This document shows, piece by piece, positions 35,308 through 43,777 of a stretch of DNA of 64,000 nt (the stretch's first letter is position 1; each line of letters opens with the position of its first letter). Origin of the DNA: Saprospiraceae bacterium (GTDB taxonomy: Bacteria > Bacteroidota > Bacteroidia > Chitinophagales > Saprospiraceae); NCBI GenBank assembly GCA_028285545.1, contig JANQPA010000106.1, positions 48,065-112,064 of the forward strand, in the 5' to 3' direction. Both the position numbers and the translations under genes were made by a program. The notes beneath the pieces are model-generated. The model worked only from the letters and a program-made list of their open reading frames with translations, was not told the DNA's origin and made no database searches.

Positions 35308-35352
35308 TCTCTAAATTTATTAAATTTACAGATCACCTATAGCATACAAACT

Positions 35353-36357
35353 ATGTTCATTATTAGCAATTACCTAGTTGCGGTATTGTTTTGCCTCATT
35401 ACGATGATTTGCTGGGGCTCCTGGGCCAATACCCAAAAGTTATCTAGTAAAAACTGGCCTTTTCAATTATTTTACTGGGATTATTCTCTTGGAATTTTAT
35501 TCATTACCCTTTTTCTGGCCTTTACTTTAGGGTCCTTTGGGGAGTCAGGGAGGGGTTTTCTAGTCGATATCAATCAGGCCGAATGGAATTATGTGGGCTC
35601 CGCTCTTTTGGGAGGAATCATATTTAATTTTGCCAATTTACTTTTAGTCATCGCTATTGATTTGGCAGGAATGGCAGTGGCCTTTCCAATAGGTATTGGT
35701 ATTGCCCTGGTTTTGGGGGTAATCACAAACTATATAGATAATCCGGCAGGAAATGTGGTCATTCTTTTTGCGGGAGTAGCCCTGGTGGCTGTAGCCATTG
35801 TTTTAGATGCCATTGCCTATAAAAATATACTAAAAGGTGAAAATAAAACTCCAGTTAAAGGTATTGTCATTTCTTTATTAGCAGGTATTACCATGGGTTT
35901 TTTCTACAAATATGTTGCCCAGTCCATGTCCTTGAATTTTATCAATCCTGAGGCTGGAAAATTAACTCCCTACACTGCTCTTGTAGTTTTTTCTATAGGT
36001 ATTTTTCTTTCAAATTTCCTGTTTAATACCCTCAATATGTATAAACCCATATCGGGTAAACCAGTTACTTTTAAAGACTATTTTAAACTAGGTACTCCAA
36101 GGCTTCATCTGATTGGTCTATTAGGAGGGATAATCTGGGGTGTGGGTATGTCATTTAGTATTTTGGCCTCAGAACAAGCAGGACCTGCGATAGCCTATGG
36201 CCTGGGACAGGGAGCGACCATGGTAGCTGCTTTTTGGGGTGTTTTCATTTGGAAAGAATTTGAAGACCTGCCTAAATCAAAGACCTGGTTAATTTATCTA
36301 ATGTTTGTTTTCTTTATTATTGGATTGGGCCTGATCGTGTATTCCAGGCTGGCATAA
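35353..36357 (+). CDS. Ten-helix sugar transporter of the GRP/DMT type
   Basis: The frame is open from 35290, but ATG 35353 starts directly before the first membrane helix and gives 334 aa, the family's usual length. Ten hydrophobic helices are visible; the first is L-V-A-V-L-F-C-L-I-T-M-I-C-W-G-S-W-A-N-T. Charged loops contain N-W-P-F-Q-L-F-Y-W-D and similar motifs of the glucose/ribose uptake (GlcU/RbsU-like) and RhaT branch of the drug/metabolite transporter superfamily. Ribokinase follows after 10 bases in the same direction, so the likely substrate is ribose or another pentose, entering unphosphorylated and trapped by the kinase. The substrate is inferred from the neighbour. Confidence 0.8.
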   Translation: MFIISNYLVAVLFCLITMICWGSWANTQKLSSKNWPFQLFYWDYSLGILFITLFLAFTLGSFGESGRGFLVDINQAEWNYVGSALLGGIIFNFANLLLVIAIDLAGMAVAFPIGIGIALVLGVITNYIDNPAGNVVILFAGVALVAVAIVLDAIAYKNILKGENKTPVKGIVISLLAGITMGFFYKYVAQSMSLNFINPEAGKLTPYTALVVFSIGIFLSNFLFNTLNMYKPISGKPVTFKDYFKLGTPRLHLIGLLGGIIWGVGMSFSILASEQAGPAIAYGLGQGATMVAAFWGVFIWKEFEDLPKSKTWLIYLMFVFFIIGLGLIVYSRLA

Positions 36358-36367
36358 TTTTGTATCT

Positions 36368-37285
36368 ATGGAATTGATTGTTATTGGCAGTTCGAATATG
36401 GATTTGGTGATCAATGTGCCTAGAATACCAAGAGTAGGAGAAACCATTATTGGTACTTCTTCCGATATGATCTTCGGAGGTAAGGGAGCAAATCAGGCCG
36501 TAGCTGCTCAAAGAGCTGGAGGAAAAGTGTCCTTTATAACCAAAATAGGAGAAGATGCTTATGGCCTGAAAATGAAGGAACATTACCAAAGGGAAGCTTT
36601 ACCTCCTGCTATGATTCTGAATGACAAAGATGAACCAACAGGAGTAGCACAAATTTGGGTTTCTGATCAAGGAGAAAACTCAATTGTAGTGGCCCCTGGG
36701 GCAAATATGAAATTAATGCCAGAAGATATTGCCAGATTTAAAGCAGAAATTGCTCAGGCAAAATTTGTATTAATTCAACTTGAAATCCCCATCCAAACCG
36801 TAGAATACATTGTCAGTCTGGCAGATTCACTGAACACTCCTGTAATTCTTAATCCAGCACCTGCTCAAGCTTTATCTAATAGATTATTGGAAAATATTTG
36901 GATGCTGACACCCAATGAGTCGGAAACGGAATTACTTACTTCCATAAAGATTGTTGACCTGGAATCTGCTAAGGTAGCTGGAAAAAGATTATTGGAAAAA
37001 GGAGTCAAGCAAGTGCTCATTACCCTGGGAGAAAAAGGATGTTTTTTGTGTAATGAGCAAGGATTTCAAGCATTCAATGCCTTTCCAGCAAATGCCAAAG
37101 ATACCACAGCTGCAGGGGATGTTTTTAATGGCACTTTAGCGGTAGGCCTCACCCAAAACAAACCACTGGATGAGGCCATCAGATTTGCTAGTGCCGCTGC
37201 AGCCATTTCTGTAACCAGAAAAGGGGCACAGCCTTCTGCTCCTTATAAACAGGAAATTCAGGATTTTCTCATTGAACAAGGTTAA
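36368..37285 (+). CDS. rbsK: Ribokinase (PfkB family)
   Basis: A 305-aa PfkB-family kinase matching ribokinase in length and motifs: N-terminal V-I-G-S-S-N-M-D, the G-G-K-G-A-N-Q-A-V-A-A substrate/lid block near 38-48, T-P-N-E-S-E near 182, and the C-terminal anion-hole/base motif T-T-A-A-G-D-V-F-N-G (Asp251). It phosphorylates ribose at C5 with ATP, feeding the pentose phosphate pathway, in the cytoplasm. It sits 10 bases after the sugar transporter, forming a two-gene uptake and activation unit. Related sugar kinases are possible, but the G-G-K-G-A-N-Q motif favours ribokinase. Confidence 0.92.
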   Translation: MELIVIGSSNMDLVINVPRIPRVGETIIGTSSDMIFGGKGANQAVAAQRAGGKVSFITKIGEDAYGLKMKEHYQREALPPAMILNDKDEPTGVAQIWVSDQGENSIVVAPGANMKLMPEDIARFKAEIAQAKFVLIQLEIPIQTVEYIVSLADSLNTPVILNPAPAQALSNRLLENIWMLTPNESETELLTSIKIVDLESAKVAGKRLLEKGVKQVLITLGEKGCFLCNEQGFQAFNAFPANAKDTTAAGDVFNGTLAVGLTQNKPLDEAIRFASAAAAISVTRKGAQPSAPYKQEIQDFLIEQG

Positions 37286-37288
37286 TTT

Positions 37289-37453
37289 TTAATAGGTCAC
37301 TACCCAGGCTGGTCGTCCCTCATAACTTCGATGATAAGTAATCCTGGTTTGTTGGCTGCCATCAGGGCGCATGAGATATATTTCCCCATCATCCATATCT
37401 CTTCCGCTCTCAAAGGCAATCCAGTTTCCATCAGGAGAAATAATCGGCTCTAA
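37289..37453 (-). pseudogene. C-terminal remnant of a TolB-like (PD40 beta-propeller) protein
   Basis: On the minus strand, 54 codons read in one frame to a TAA stop at 37289. They contain S-P-D-G-N-W-I-A-F-E-S-G-R-D and G-E-I-Y-L-M-R-P-D-G-S-Q-Q-T-R-I-T, the classic PD40/WD40-like TolB blade, followed by E-G-R-P-A-W. Immediately upstream in frame is a TAA (37454-37456) with no start codon. No further blades can be found, so this is the last blade of a lost gene, between ribokinase and the S41 peptidase. The other ~95 bases of the gap hold nothing recognised. Confidence 0.75.
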
Positions 37454-37547
37454 TTAGCTCCAACTAAAACAGTATAAGTCAGTTAAAGTCTGTGTGCGCC
37501 AGCCCCCGTCTGCCGGAGGCATGAAGTGTCAAAAAAATAAAAGATTG

Positions 37548-38909
37548 CTAATCAATAAGACTTAATGCTTTTTCCAGAACGACATCCTTTTTTTGCAGTC
37601 GATCTTCAATGCGAGGAATAATTTCATGATCAGGAATAACTCCTCTGCCAAAATAGGGATGTCCTTTATTGGCAGTGGTGTACATCCACATGGGGACGTT
37701 GATTCTGATCTTTGAATTAGATAAATGAAGAGTTTTTGAAGAGCCACTAGTATTTCCATCATATCCACCGCCGGTTTCTTCTCCCACAAAGGTGGCCCAT
37801 TTGTTAAAATGAAGTACGGTAGCGACATCGGCACAGGTAGAAAAACTCCAGCCATTAATTAGCACAATCAGTTTTCCCTGGAAACTGTTTTTTTGCACCT
37901 CCCATGTAGACAATCCTCTATGGGATGTCACCAACCTCATTCCATTTTTTTCCTTAATATCTCCATATCCGGAATAGGAAGGAGTGACCTCTATTCTATC
38001 AAAATATTTAAAAGACTTTTTGGCAAAATAAGATACCAGTAATGCTCCATAATTATCTCTTCCACCACCATTATTGCGCAAATCAAGAACTAGATTTTTG
38101 ACGCCTCTTTCCTTGATTTCCCTAAAGCTATTTTCTAAAAAACCAGAATAGTCTAAACCTGCCCTGCTGATGGCATTAGAACTAAAGGTTCCGATTTTCA
38201 TATAGCTATGAGTATCATGATGCTGTAGCTCTAATAAGGGACTTTGTTGTGGACTAGTGTTCAGCTCTCTTACAATATTATAATCTTTTCCTGCAAGGTC
38301 TACCTTCTCAAAACTTTCTCGGTTTTTCACTTCAAGAGTATATTTTTGGGCACCATCTGCCAAATACAATTGATAGTAAAAACTAAAATATCGTTCGGTA
38401 AGCCTAAATTTATTGCTATTGATAAAGCCATCTGAAGAATGATGAGAAAAGATGGTTTTTGTAATGTCATTGATTGACTTTCCATTGATGCTTATGATCT
38501 CATCTCCAGGTCTAATCTTTGTTTCATCTTTTGGAATGGATTCAACAAATAACCTATTCCCCCAATATTTTACCTTCAGTGCTAAAAAGAGGGTGCTATT
38601 AATAAATTCTTCTTGGACATTTTCAGGAAGGGAAGCTCGAGTATGTCCACACCTCACTTTGTTTAATAAAAAGGTGATGTCCTTATACAATTCAATAGTA
38701 GAACAAGCCCCTTGAGAAGATTTAACTTGATCGAAAAAATAATCCATTGAATCCTTTGACATATATCGATGTATGCCTGGATGAAACTTGTGGAAATTAG
38801 CTTGTAATTCCTCTATATCTTCTAATGCCTGATTTTTTGTAAGGTCGGTATCTTTTGGTATCCCGCAGGACCAAACCAATAGCAATATGATAACTAGTTT
38901 GTGAAACAT
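37548..38909 (-). CDS. S41-family (C-terminal processing) peptidase lipoprotein
   Basis: A 453-aa lipoprotein with lipobox V-W-S-C (Cys15). An N-terminal helical region (~25-90) is followed by a PDZ-like segment (~115-165; G-D-E-I-I-S-I-N-G-K-S). The S41 core runs from ~235 to 430: V-L-D-L-R-N-N-G-G-G (~282-291), V-L-I-N-G-W-S-F-S-T-C-A-D carrying the catalytic serine (~357), and G-E-E-T-G-G-G (~375). Family members cut unfolded or C-terminal peptides in the periplasm. The catalytic lysine expected four residues after the serine is not evident (A-D-V instead), so the mechanism may rely on another residue, as in tricorn-like or divergent members. It lies 210 bases downstream of the SRPBCC gene on the same strand. 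Confidence 0.85.
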   Translation of the reverse strand: MFHKLVIILLLVWSCGIPKDTDLTKNQALEDIEELQANFHKFHPGIHRYMSKDSMDYFFDQVKSSQGACSTIELYKDITFLLNKVRCGHTRASLPENVQEEFINSTLFLALKVKYWGNRLFVESIPKDETKIRPGDEIISINGKSINDITKTIFSHHSSDGFINSNKFRLTERYFSFYYQLYLADGAQKYTLEVKNRESFEKVDLAGKDYNIVRELNTSPQQSPLLELQHHDTHSYMKIGTFSSNAISRAGLDYSGFLENSFREIKERGVKNLVLDLRNNGGGRDNYGALLVSYFAKKSFKYFDRIEVTPSYSGYGDIKEKNGMRLVTSHRGLSTWEVQKNSFQGKLIVLINGWSFSTCADVATVLHFNKWATFVGEETGGGYDGNTSGSSKTLHLSNSKIRINVPMWMYTTANKGHPYFGRGVIPDHEIIPRIEDRLQKKDVVLEKALSLID

Positions 38910-39119
38910 AATTATTATTGATGTGAAAAATTATGGTTTAAGATTGTTGCGAGATTTTGATGCAATATATAGCAGAATTATTTGAAATGGTTAGGAAAAT
39001 CCTGTCAAATGATAATGCCCTGCAGGACCCCTAATAGCAATAATATATTCAGTAAATTAAAGATATTGAGCTCAATCGACATTCTAAAGTTTAAAGCAGG
39101 TGCACAATAATGAATAAAA

Positions 39120-39548
39120 CTAGGCGGTTTCCACTCTTTCTTTCAAAGCTCTATTCCAATTGATAAATCCTTGCCTTGTAGACTCACCTATTTTGTTAAT
39201 AATAAATTTATGCAGAAAGCCCGTAAATTTTTCTCCGTGAATTAATTTGGTTAGACCATTACCTAAATCTTCCAAAATAAAATAATGCCTACCATTAAAA
39301 ATGTTTAAAGGAAGTCCCCCCAACCATTCGAATTTCTGATTTTTATCCAAGACTGTGATGATGGGCTTAAAGACCTGGGTAGCACCATCAAGAACCATCG
39401 TATTCTTTAATCGTTCACCAACCTTTAATTTCCCTTCGGATGCTACTAAAAATGGGTTCCACTCCTGGTATGCTTCCAAATCAGTCATAACTTGCCATAC
39501 TTTTTCTTTAGGGGCCTGAATGATGATCTCAGTTATAATCTCTTTCAT
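39120..39548 (-). CDS. SRPBCC-fold (START-like) protein
   Basis: A 142-aa protein of the SRPBCC/polyketide-cyclase-like family: E-I-I-I-Q-A-P-K-E-K-V-W-Q-V-M-T-D, then Y-Q-E-W-N-P-F near the N-terminus, central beta strands, and a long C-terminal helix ending W-N-R-A-L-K-E-R-V. The fold makes a hydrophobic pocket for small lipophilic ligands; the ligand is unknown. No signal peptide, so cytoplasmic. A promoter-like CACTTTTG (39571-39578 on the minus strand) with TTG 14 bases further upstream lies just before the start. Confidence 0.88.
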   Translation of the reverse strand: MKEIITEIIIQAPKEKVWQVMTDLEAYQEWNPFLVASEGKLKVGERLKNTMVLDGATQVFKPIITVLDKNQKFEWLGGLPLNIFNGRHYFILEDLGNGLTKLIHGEKFTGFLHKFIINKIGESTRQGFINWNRALKERVETA

Positions 39549-39620
39549 GATGTTTGTTTTGATTCAATACAAAAGTGTTGGGAATTAAGGGCAATTGCAT
39601 TAACAATTGTTAATTAAGTT

Positions 39621-39760
39621 CAATAACAATGTCAATAACAATGTCAATGTCAATGTCAATATCAATAGCAATAGCAATGTCAATGGCAATGGCAATGGCA
39701 ATTTTAGGCTAAGCCAAGTCAAAAATATTGAAATTGCCATTGCCATTACTATTGCTATTG
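39621..39760. repeat. 14-unit CAATNN hexamer tract with an inverted 5-unit partner
   Basis: Fourteen consecutive hexamers starting CAAT (variants AA, GT, AT, AG, GG and TT at the last two bases) fill 39621-39704. After 26 bases, five hexamers in the opposite orientation fill 39731-39760. The two can fold into a long imperfect hairpin. The tract occupies the 362-base divergent gap between the SRPBCC and M1 peptidase genes. The Asn/Val-rich frame crossing it is a by-product of the repeat. Confidence 0.9.
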
Positions 39761-39865
39761 AGATGGGGTGCATTTTCCTGCTGAATTCGGAAAGCTACTT
39801 GCATAATATATCATCTGTGGCAGGAATGTTTTGTTTGAAAAAAAATAAATATTAATTTCCACGAC

Positions 39866-39873
39866 TATATTTG
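39866..39873 (+). promoter_or_regulatory. Probable -7 element of the M1 peptidase promoter
   Basis: TATATTTG at 39866-39873 matches TAnnTTTG, 38 bases before the start codon. The nearest TTTG upstream (39834-39837) is 28 bases away, longer than the usual spacing, so the -33 element is uncertain. Confidence 0.45.
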
Positions 39874-39910
39874 GATCTATATAAAATTACAGATTGTAAA
39901 AATTAAAAAT

Positions 39911-42271
39911 ATGATGAATTTTTTTAAAAACTCCATTCAATCTGGATTGCTTTTAATGGTTATGGCCCTGATGATTTCTCCTTTGTTTGCACAGGAATCC
40001 AATCATGGCAATAAATTTGAGCAACTAGGAAATATGCTTCCCGATGGAAATCAATATCGTGGAATGGATGGTGCTCCAGGACCAAAATACTGGCAACAAC
40101 GAGCAGATTATGAAATTGAATGTCGACTGGATGTTGACAAATTGCAGCTTCAGGGACAAGAAATGGTTACCTATTATAATCAGTCACCTAGTTCTCTTTC
40201 TTATTTATGGGTGCAGTTGGATGAAAACGAACACGCGGCCGATGTTGAGTCCAATTATTTTGACCCTAGCTCCATCAACCGATTTATGAGTGAGGGGCAG
40301 CTAAAGCAATTTGAAAAAAGGAAGGCCCTTGAAAAATATGGACACAAAATTCAATCTGTAAGAGATGATAATGGAAATGACCTTTCCTATACCATCAATC
40401 AAACAATGATGCGGATTGATCTTGCTCAGCCAATTAAACCAGGTGAAACTTTTACTTTTCACATTGACTGGTACTATAACATCATCAACAGAGTAGGAGG
40501 CCCTGATGGAGGTAGAGGGGGATATGAATATTTCGAAAAAGATGGTAATTATTTGTTTACCATTGCCCAGTGGTTCCCACGTATGTGTGTTTACAGTGAT
40601 TTTGAAGGATGGCAAAACAAGCAATTTACTGGTCGCGGAGAGTTTGCTTTGACCTTTGGTGATTATGTAGTGAAAATGGATGTTCCTGCTGATTATGTAG
40701 TCGGCTCTACTGGTGAATGTCTTAATTATAAATCACTTTTATCTTCCACTGAATTGGCTCGTTGGGAGCAAGCCCAGAACGCATCCGAGCCTGTAGAAAT
40801 CGTTACCCTCGACGAGGCTAAGAAAAATGAAAAAAGAAAGCGTACCAAGGAGCGTAAGACCTGGATATACAAAGCTCAAAACGTAAGAGATTTTGCCTGG
40901 ACTGCCAGCCCCAAATTTGTTTGGGATGCTATGCCTCATACCACCTCTGAAGGAAAGAAGGTAATGTGTATGAGTTATTATCCTAAAGAGTCTTATCCTA
41001 TTTACAACAGATATTCTACCAAAGCTGTTGAGCATACGCTTGACATCTATTCCAAATATTCTATTCCTTATCCTTATCCTGTAGCTATTTCAGTTGAGGC
41101 TGCCAACGGGATGGAATATCCTATGATCTGTTTTAATCCAGGTCGTGCTGAAGAAGATGGTACTTATACTGAGAGCTCCAAAATGAGAGCTATTTCCGTA
41201 ATCATCCATGAGGTAGGTCATAATTACTTCCCTATGATCATCAACTCTGATGAAAGACAGTGGACCTGGATGGATGAAGGTATTAATTCTTTTGTGCAGT
41301 ATTTGGCCGAGCAAGAATTTGACAATAATTACAAATCTCGCCGTGGTCCTGCTTATGGAGCTACCAATTATATGCGCCAACATGCTAATCGTTTGGAACC
41401 GATTATGACCAACAGTGAAAACATCATCCAGTTTGGCAATAATGCCTATATGAAACCAGCGGTGGGTTTGAATATTTTAAGAGAGACCATTATGGGAAGA
41501 GAACTCTTCGATTTTGCTTTCAAAGAATATTGTGAAAGATGGGCCTTTAAGCACCCGACACCCGCTGACTTTTTCCGAACTATGGAGGATGCCAGTGGTG
41601 TAGACCTGGATTGGTTTTGGAGAGGTTGGTTTTACAGTATAGAGCCAGTTGATATTGCTTTGGAAAAAGTAGAATATTACCAGGTGGATATGGAAAATGA
41701 TCCGAAGCCTCAGGAACAGACTTTTCCACAGAAAAATACAAAACCATTTGATGATATTACCAAGAGAAGAAATAGGGATGAAGGGATAAAGTTTGTGGTA
41801 GAGCAGGACTCTTCTGTCCGTGATTTCTATACGGATTATAAACCATGGGAAACCGAAGATTCAGTTACCAATATAACCATGCGTTATTTTGATGAGACTT
41901 TTACCAAGGAAGAAAAAGAAGAACTATACGCTGATAAACATTATTATCAACTCTCCTTCAGCAATAAAGGGGGATTGCCAATGCCAATTATCTTGGAATG
42001 GGAGTATGAAGATGGCACTAAGGAAATTGAAAGAATTCCTGTGGAAATTTGGAGGCTGAATGAAAATGAAGTGAATAAAGCTTTCATGAAAACTAAAAAA
42101 GTAGCCAAAGTTCGATTGGATCCCTACCGGGAAACTGCGGATGTAGATGAAAGCAATAATGCCTGGCCAGAAGTTCCCAAAGAAGCCAGCCGCTTCCAGA
42201 TATTTAAAAAGCATAAGATGAAAGATCAACCCAATCCTATGCAAAAAGCAAAAAAAGTAATTAAACCTTAG
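39911..42271 (+). CDS. Secreted M1-family zinc metallopeptidase
   Basis: A 786-aa protein; Met1 and Met2 are adjacent. The signal peptide ends near F-A-Q (~27). The N-terminal beta domain (~60-260) is aminopeptidase N-like. The catalytic domain carries H-E-V-G-H (433-437) and, 18 residues on, the third zinc ligand Glu456 in W-M-D-E-G-I-N-S-F. The substrate-site motif reads N-G-M-E-Y-P rather than G-A-M-E-N, as in many bacterial M1 peptidases outside the classical PepN group. The C-terminus (~610-786) is charged and Lys/Pro-rich with no sorting domain. It probably degrades peptides in the periplasm or outside the cell. It is monocistronic, with a strong terminator at 42289-42347. Confidence 0.92.
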   Translation: MMNFFKNSIQSGLLLMVMALMISPLFAQESNHGNKFEQLGNMLPDGNQYRGMDGAPGPKYWQQRADYEIECRLDVDKLQLQGQEMVTYYNQSPSSLSYLWVQLDENEHAADVESNYFDPSSINRFMSEGQLKQFEKRKALEKYGHKIQSVRDDNGNDLSYTINQTMMRIDLAQPIKPGETFTFHIDWYYNIINRVGGPDGGRGGYEYFEKDGNYLFTIAQWFPRMCVYSDFEGWQNKQFTGRGEFALTFGDYVVKMDVPADYVVGSTGECLNYKSLLSSTELARWEQAQNASEPVEIVTLDEAKKNEKRKRTKERKTWIYKAQNVRDFAWTASPKFVWDAMPHTTSEGKKVMCMSYYPKESYPIYNRYSTKAVEHTLDIYSKYSIPYPYPVAISVEAANGMEYPMICFNPGRAEEDGTYTESSKMRAISVIIHEVGHNYFPMIINSDERQWTWMDEGINSFVQYLAEQEFDNNYKSRRGPAYGATNYMRQHANRLEPIMTNSENIIQFGNNAYMKPAVGLNILRETIMGRELFDFAFKEYCERWAFKHPTPADFFRTMEDASGVDLDWFWRGWFYSIEPVDIALEKVEYYQVDMENDPKPQEQTFPQKNTKPFDDITKRRNRDEGIKFVVEQDSSVRDFYTDYKPWETEDSVTNITMRYFDETFTKEEKEELYADKHYYQLSFSNKGGLPMPIILEWEYEDGTKEIERIPVEIWRLNENEVNKAFMKTKKVAKVRLDPYRETADVDESNNAWPEVPKEASRFQIFKKHKMKDQPNPMQKAKKVIKP

Positions 42272-42288
42272 ACTAAGGATTTTGGCTT

Positions 42289-42347
42289 AAAAAACAGGCG
42301 GGCGTCTCATAAGTTCTTCGGTCTTATGAGACGCCCGCCTGTTTTTT
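42289..42347 (+). terminator. Very strong intrinsic terminator with a C(UUCG)G tip
   Basis: Perfect 25-bp arms (42289-42313 and 42323-42347) with a GC-rich core (GGCGGGCGTC) and A6/T6 at the base. The 9-base loop contains CTTCGG (42316-42321), a stabilising UUCG tetraloop. It follows the M1 peptidase gene by 18 bases. Confidence 0.9.
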
Positions 42348-42477
42348 ATTTGTATTTGGGCATCTCTTTATATTTTTTTTGGTCTTTTTGTAACATATCG
42401 CTCATCATGATAGTGTATTATTAAGAAATGGCAATTGTCTTTCGACCTACTTCCTTTTAATTTTTACTGTAATAATT

Positions 42478-43611
42478 ATGATTCCAGATTTTAATCTAGT
42501 TGTAGCCTTGGTCTTTTTTGGGATATTACAAAGCATTTTAATAATCACTTTTATTCTGCTAAAAAGTGATTATTATAAGCATCGTTACTTCTTTGGTTTG
42601 GCATCCGTTGGATTTTTACTACAGATTGATTCTTTTTTACAAGAATCAGGTTACATGATTCATAGCCTTCATCTTTTAAATACTGCTGCTCCCTTGGTAT
42701 TTTTATTGGGGCCTTTTATTCTTTTTTATACCCAAAGTTCCATTGGGAAAAAATTATCCTTTAAAAATACCTGGTTCCATTATCTACCTTTTGTGACTTA
42801 TTTGTCCTATTCCTTTTTTTTCTTTCTTGTTCCCTGGGAAAGGAAGTACAATGCCTATATCACCCAATTTGATCCTTCCCAGGATTTAATACCCTTAAAC
42901 CAACATTATGTTACCGATCCACTTCATTTACAAGGTTGGATAGTGGTAGAAGGGATGGTTTTGCATTTATTAATTTATAGTTTGATAGGAATTTTTATTG
43001 CGATAAAAAGAACCCAAACATTAGAATTGAAACGCTGGCTTTCTTTCCTGAACTGCATGATGATTATTGGAGCGATCATCTTATTCATGGCCGAAGGAGG
43101 AATTGTTAATGGAAAAGATTTCTTCCCCAGACTATTGCCAAGTTATGGCTCCCGACTATTTGGAACGTTATTTACCTATGGTGTAACTGCTTTTTTATTA
43201 AGAAATGTAGTAATTACGCAGGAAGGAAAAAGGAAATACTACAATTCTACTTTAAAAAAAGAGTTAAAAACCAGGAAGCTGGAGATTTTAAAACAGCAGA
43301 TGAAAGAAAACAGGGTTTTTTTAGATCCTGAATTTTCCCGGGAAAAATTAGCCAAACTGACTAATATCTCTCCAAATCATCTTTCCCAAATCTTGAATGA
43401 AGAATTGGGCCTTAATTTTTTCGAATGGGTTCATCAATATCGGATCGAGGAAGCTACTAAACGTTTAAGTGACCCGAACAGGAAAGATAAAATGGAAATT
43501 TTAGCTTATGAGTTGGGGTATAAGTCCAAATCTACTTTTTTTACCACTTTTAAAAAACAAATGGGCATGACGCCCCTACAATACCGAAAGGAAAGACTAA
43601 TGGTTGGTTAA
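42478..43611 (+). CDS. AraC-family regulator with a multi-helix membrane domain
   Basis: A 377-aa protein with about seven hydrophobic helices in ~1-245 (first at 6-28), a basic linker (R-K-Y-Y-N-S-T-L-K-K-E-L-K-T-R-K), then an AraC-type DNA-binding domain (~275-375; L-A-K-L-T-N-I-S-P-N-H-L-S-Q-I-L, L-A-Y-E-L-G-Y-K-S-K-S-T-F-F-T-T-F-K, G-M-T-P-L-Q-Y-R-K-E-R). It has the same architecture as the regulator at 27892-28980. It is transcribed alone after the M1 peptidase and converges on the first giant gene; possible targets are itself or nearby genes. The signal is unknown. Confidence 0.9.
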   Translation: MIPDFNLVVALVFFGILQSILIITFILLKSDYYKHRYFFGLASVGFLLQIDSFLQESGYMIHSLHLLNTAAPLVFLLGPFILFYTQSSIGKKLSFKNTWFHYLPFVTYLSYSFFFFLVPWERKYNAYITQFDPSQDLIPLNQHYVTDPLHLQGWIVVEGMVLHLLIYSLIGIFIAIKRTQTLELKRWLSFLNCMMIIGAIILFMAEGGIVNGKDFFPRLLPSYGSRLFGTLFTYGVTAFLLRNVVITQEGKRKYYNSTLKKELKTRKLEILKQQMKENRVFLDPEFSREKLAKLTNISPNHLSQILNEELGLNFFEWVHQYRIEEATKRLSDPNRKDKMEILAYELGYKSKSTFFTTFKKQMGMTPLQYRKERLMVG

Positions 43612-43631
43612 ATATGGGTAGAAAATCGGAA

Positions 43632-43657
43632 ACATGTCATGTTTAAACATGACATGT
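43632..43657. repeat. 26-bp perfect palindrome of the 3' cassette, copy 1
   Basis: A perfect 26-bp palindrome made of ACATGTCATGTTT and its complement. It is followed at 43665-43684 by a conserved TCAGGAGAT(A/T)TCCCCTGGAG block and then by the terminal palindrome at 43727. The same order occurs after the second giant gene (55334 onward). Confidence 0.85.
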
Positions 43658-43726
43658 CCGAAAAATCAGGAGATATCCCCTGGAGTAAAATAGCCTAAAC
43701 TACTGATTGTATAAGCATTGAGAGGG

Positions 43727-43772
43727 AATAGTTAAGACATGTCATGTCTAGACATGACATGTCTTAACTATT
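43727..43772 (-). terminator. 46-bp perfect palindrome ending the first giant gene
   Basis: Arms 43727-43749 and 43750-43772 are perfect complements with no loop, centred on TCTAGA and containing the ACATGTCATGT motif of the neighbouring palindrome. It lies 5 bases past the stop of the minus-strand giant gene, so it probably acts as its terminator or mRNA 3'-end stabiliser. Confidence 0.7.
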
Positions 43773-43777
43773 ATGAC

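Noticed and set aside
35290..35352. Longer start for the sugar transporter
   Set aside because: ATG 35353 directly precedes the first membrane helix and gives the family's usual length; the upstream 21 residues look non-coding.
39607..39855. 82-aa Asn/Val-rich frame
   Set aside because: It arises from translating the CAATNN hexamer tract; composition is explained by the repeat and there is no support for a protein.
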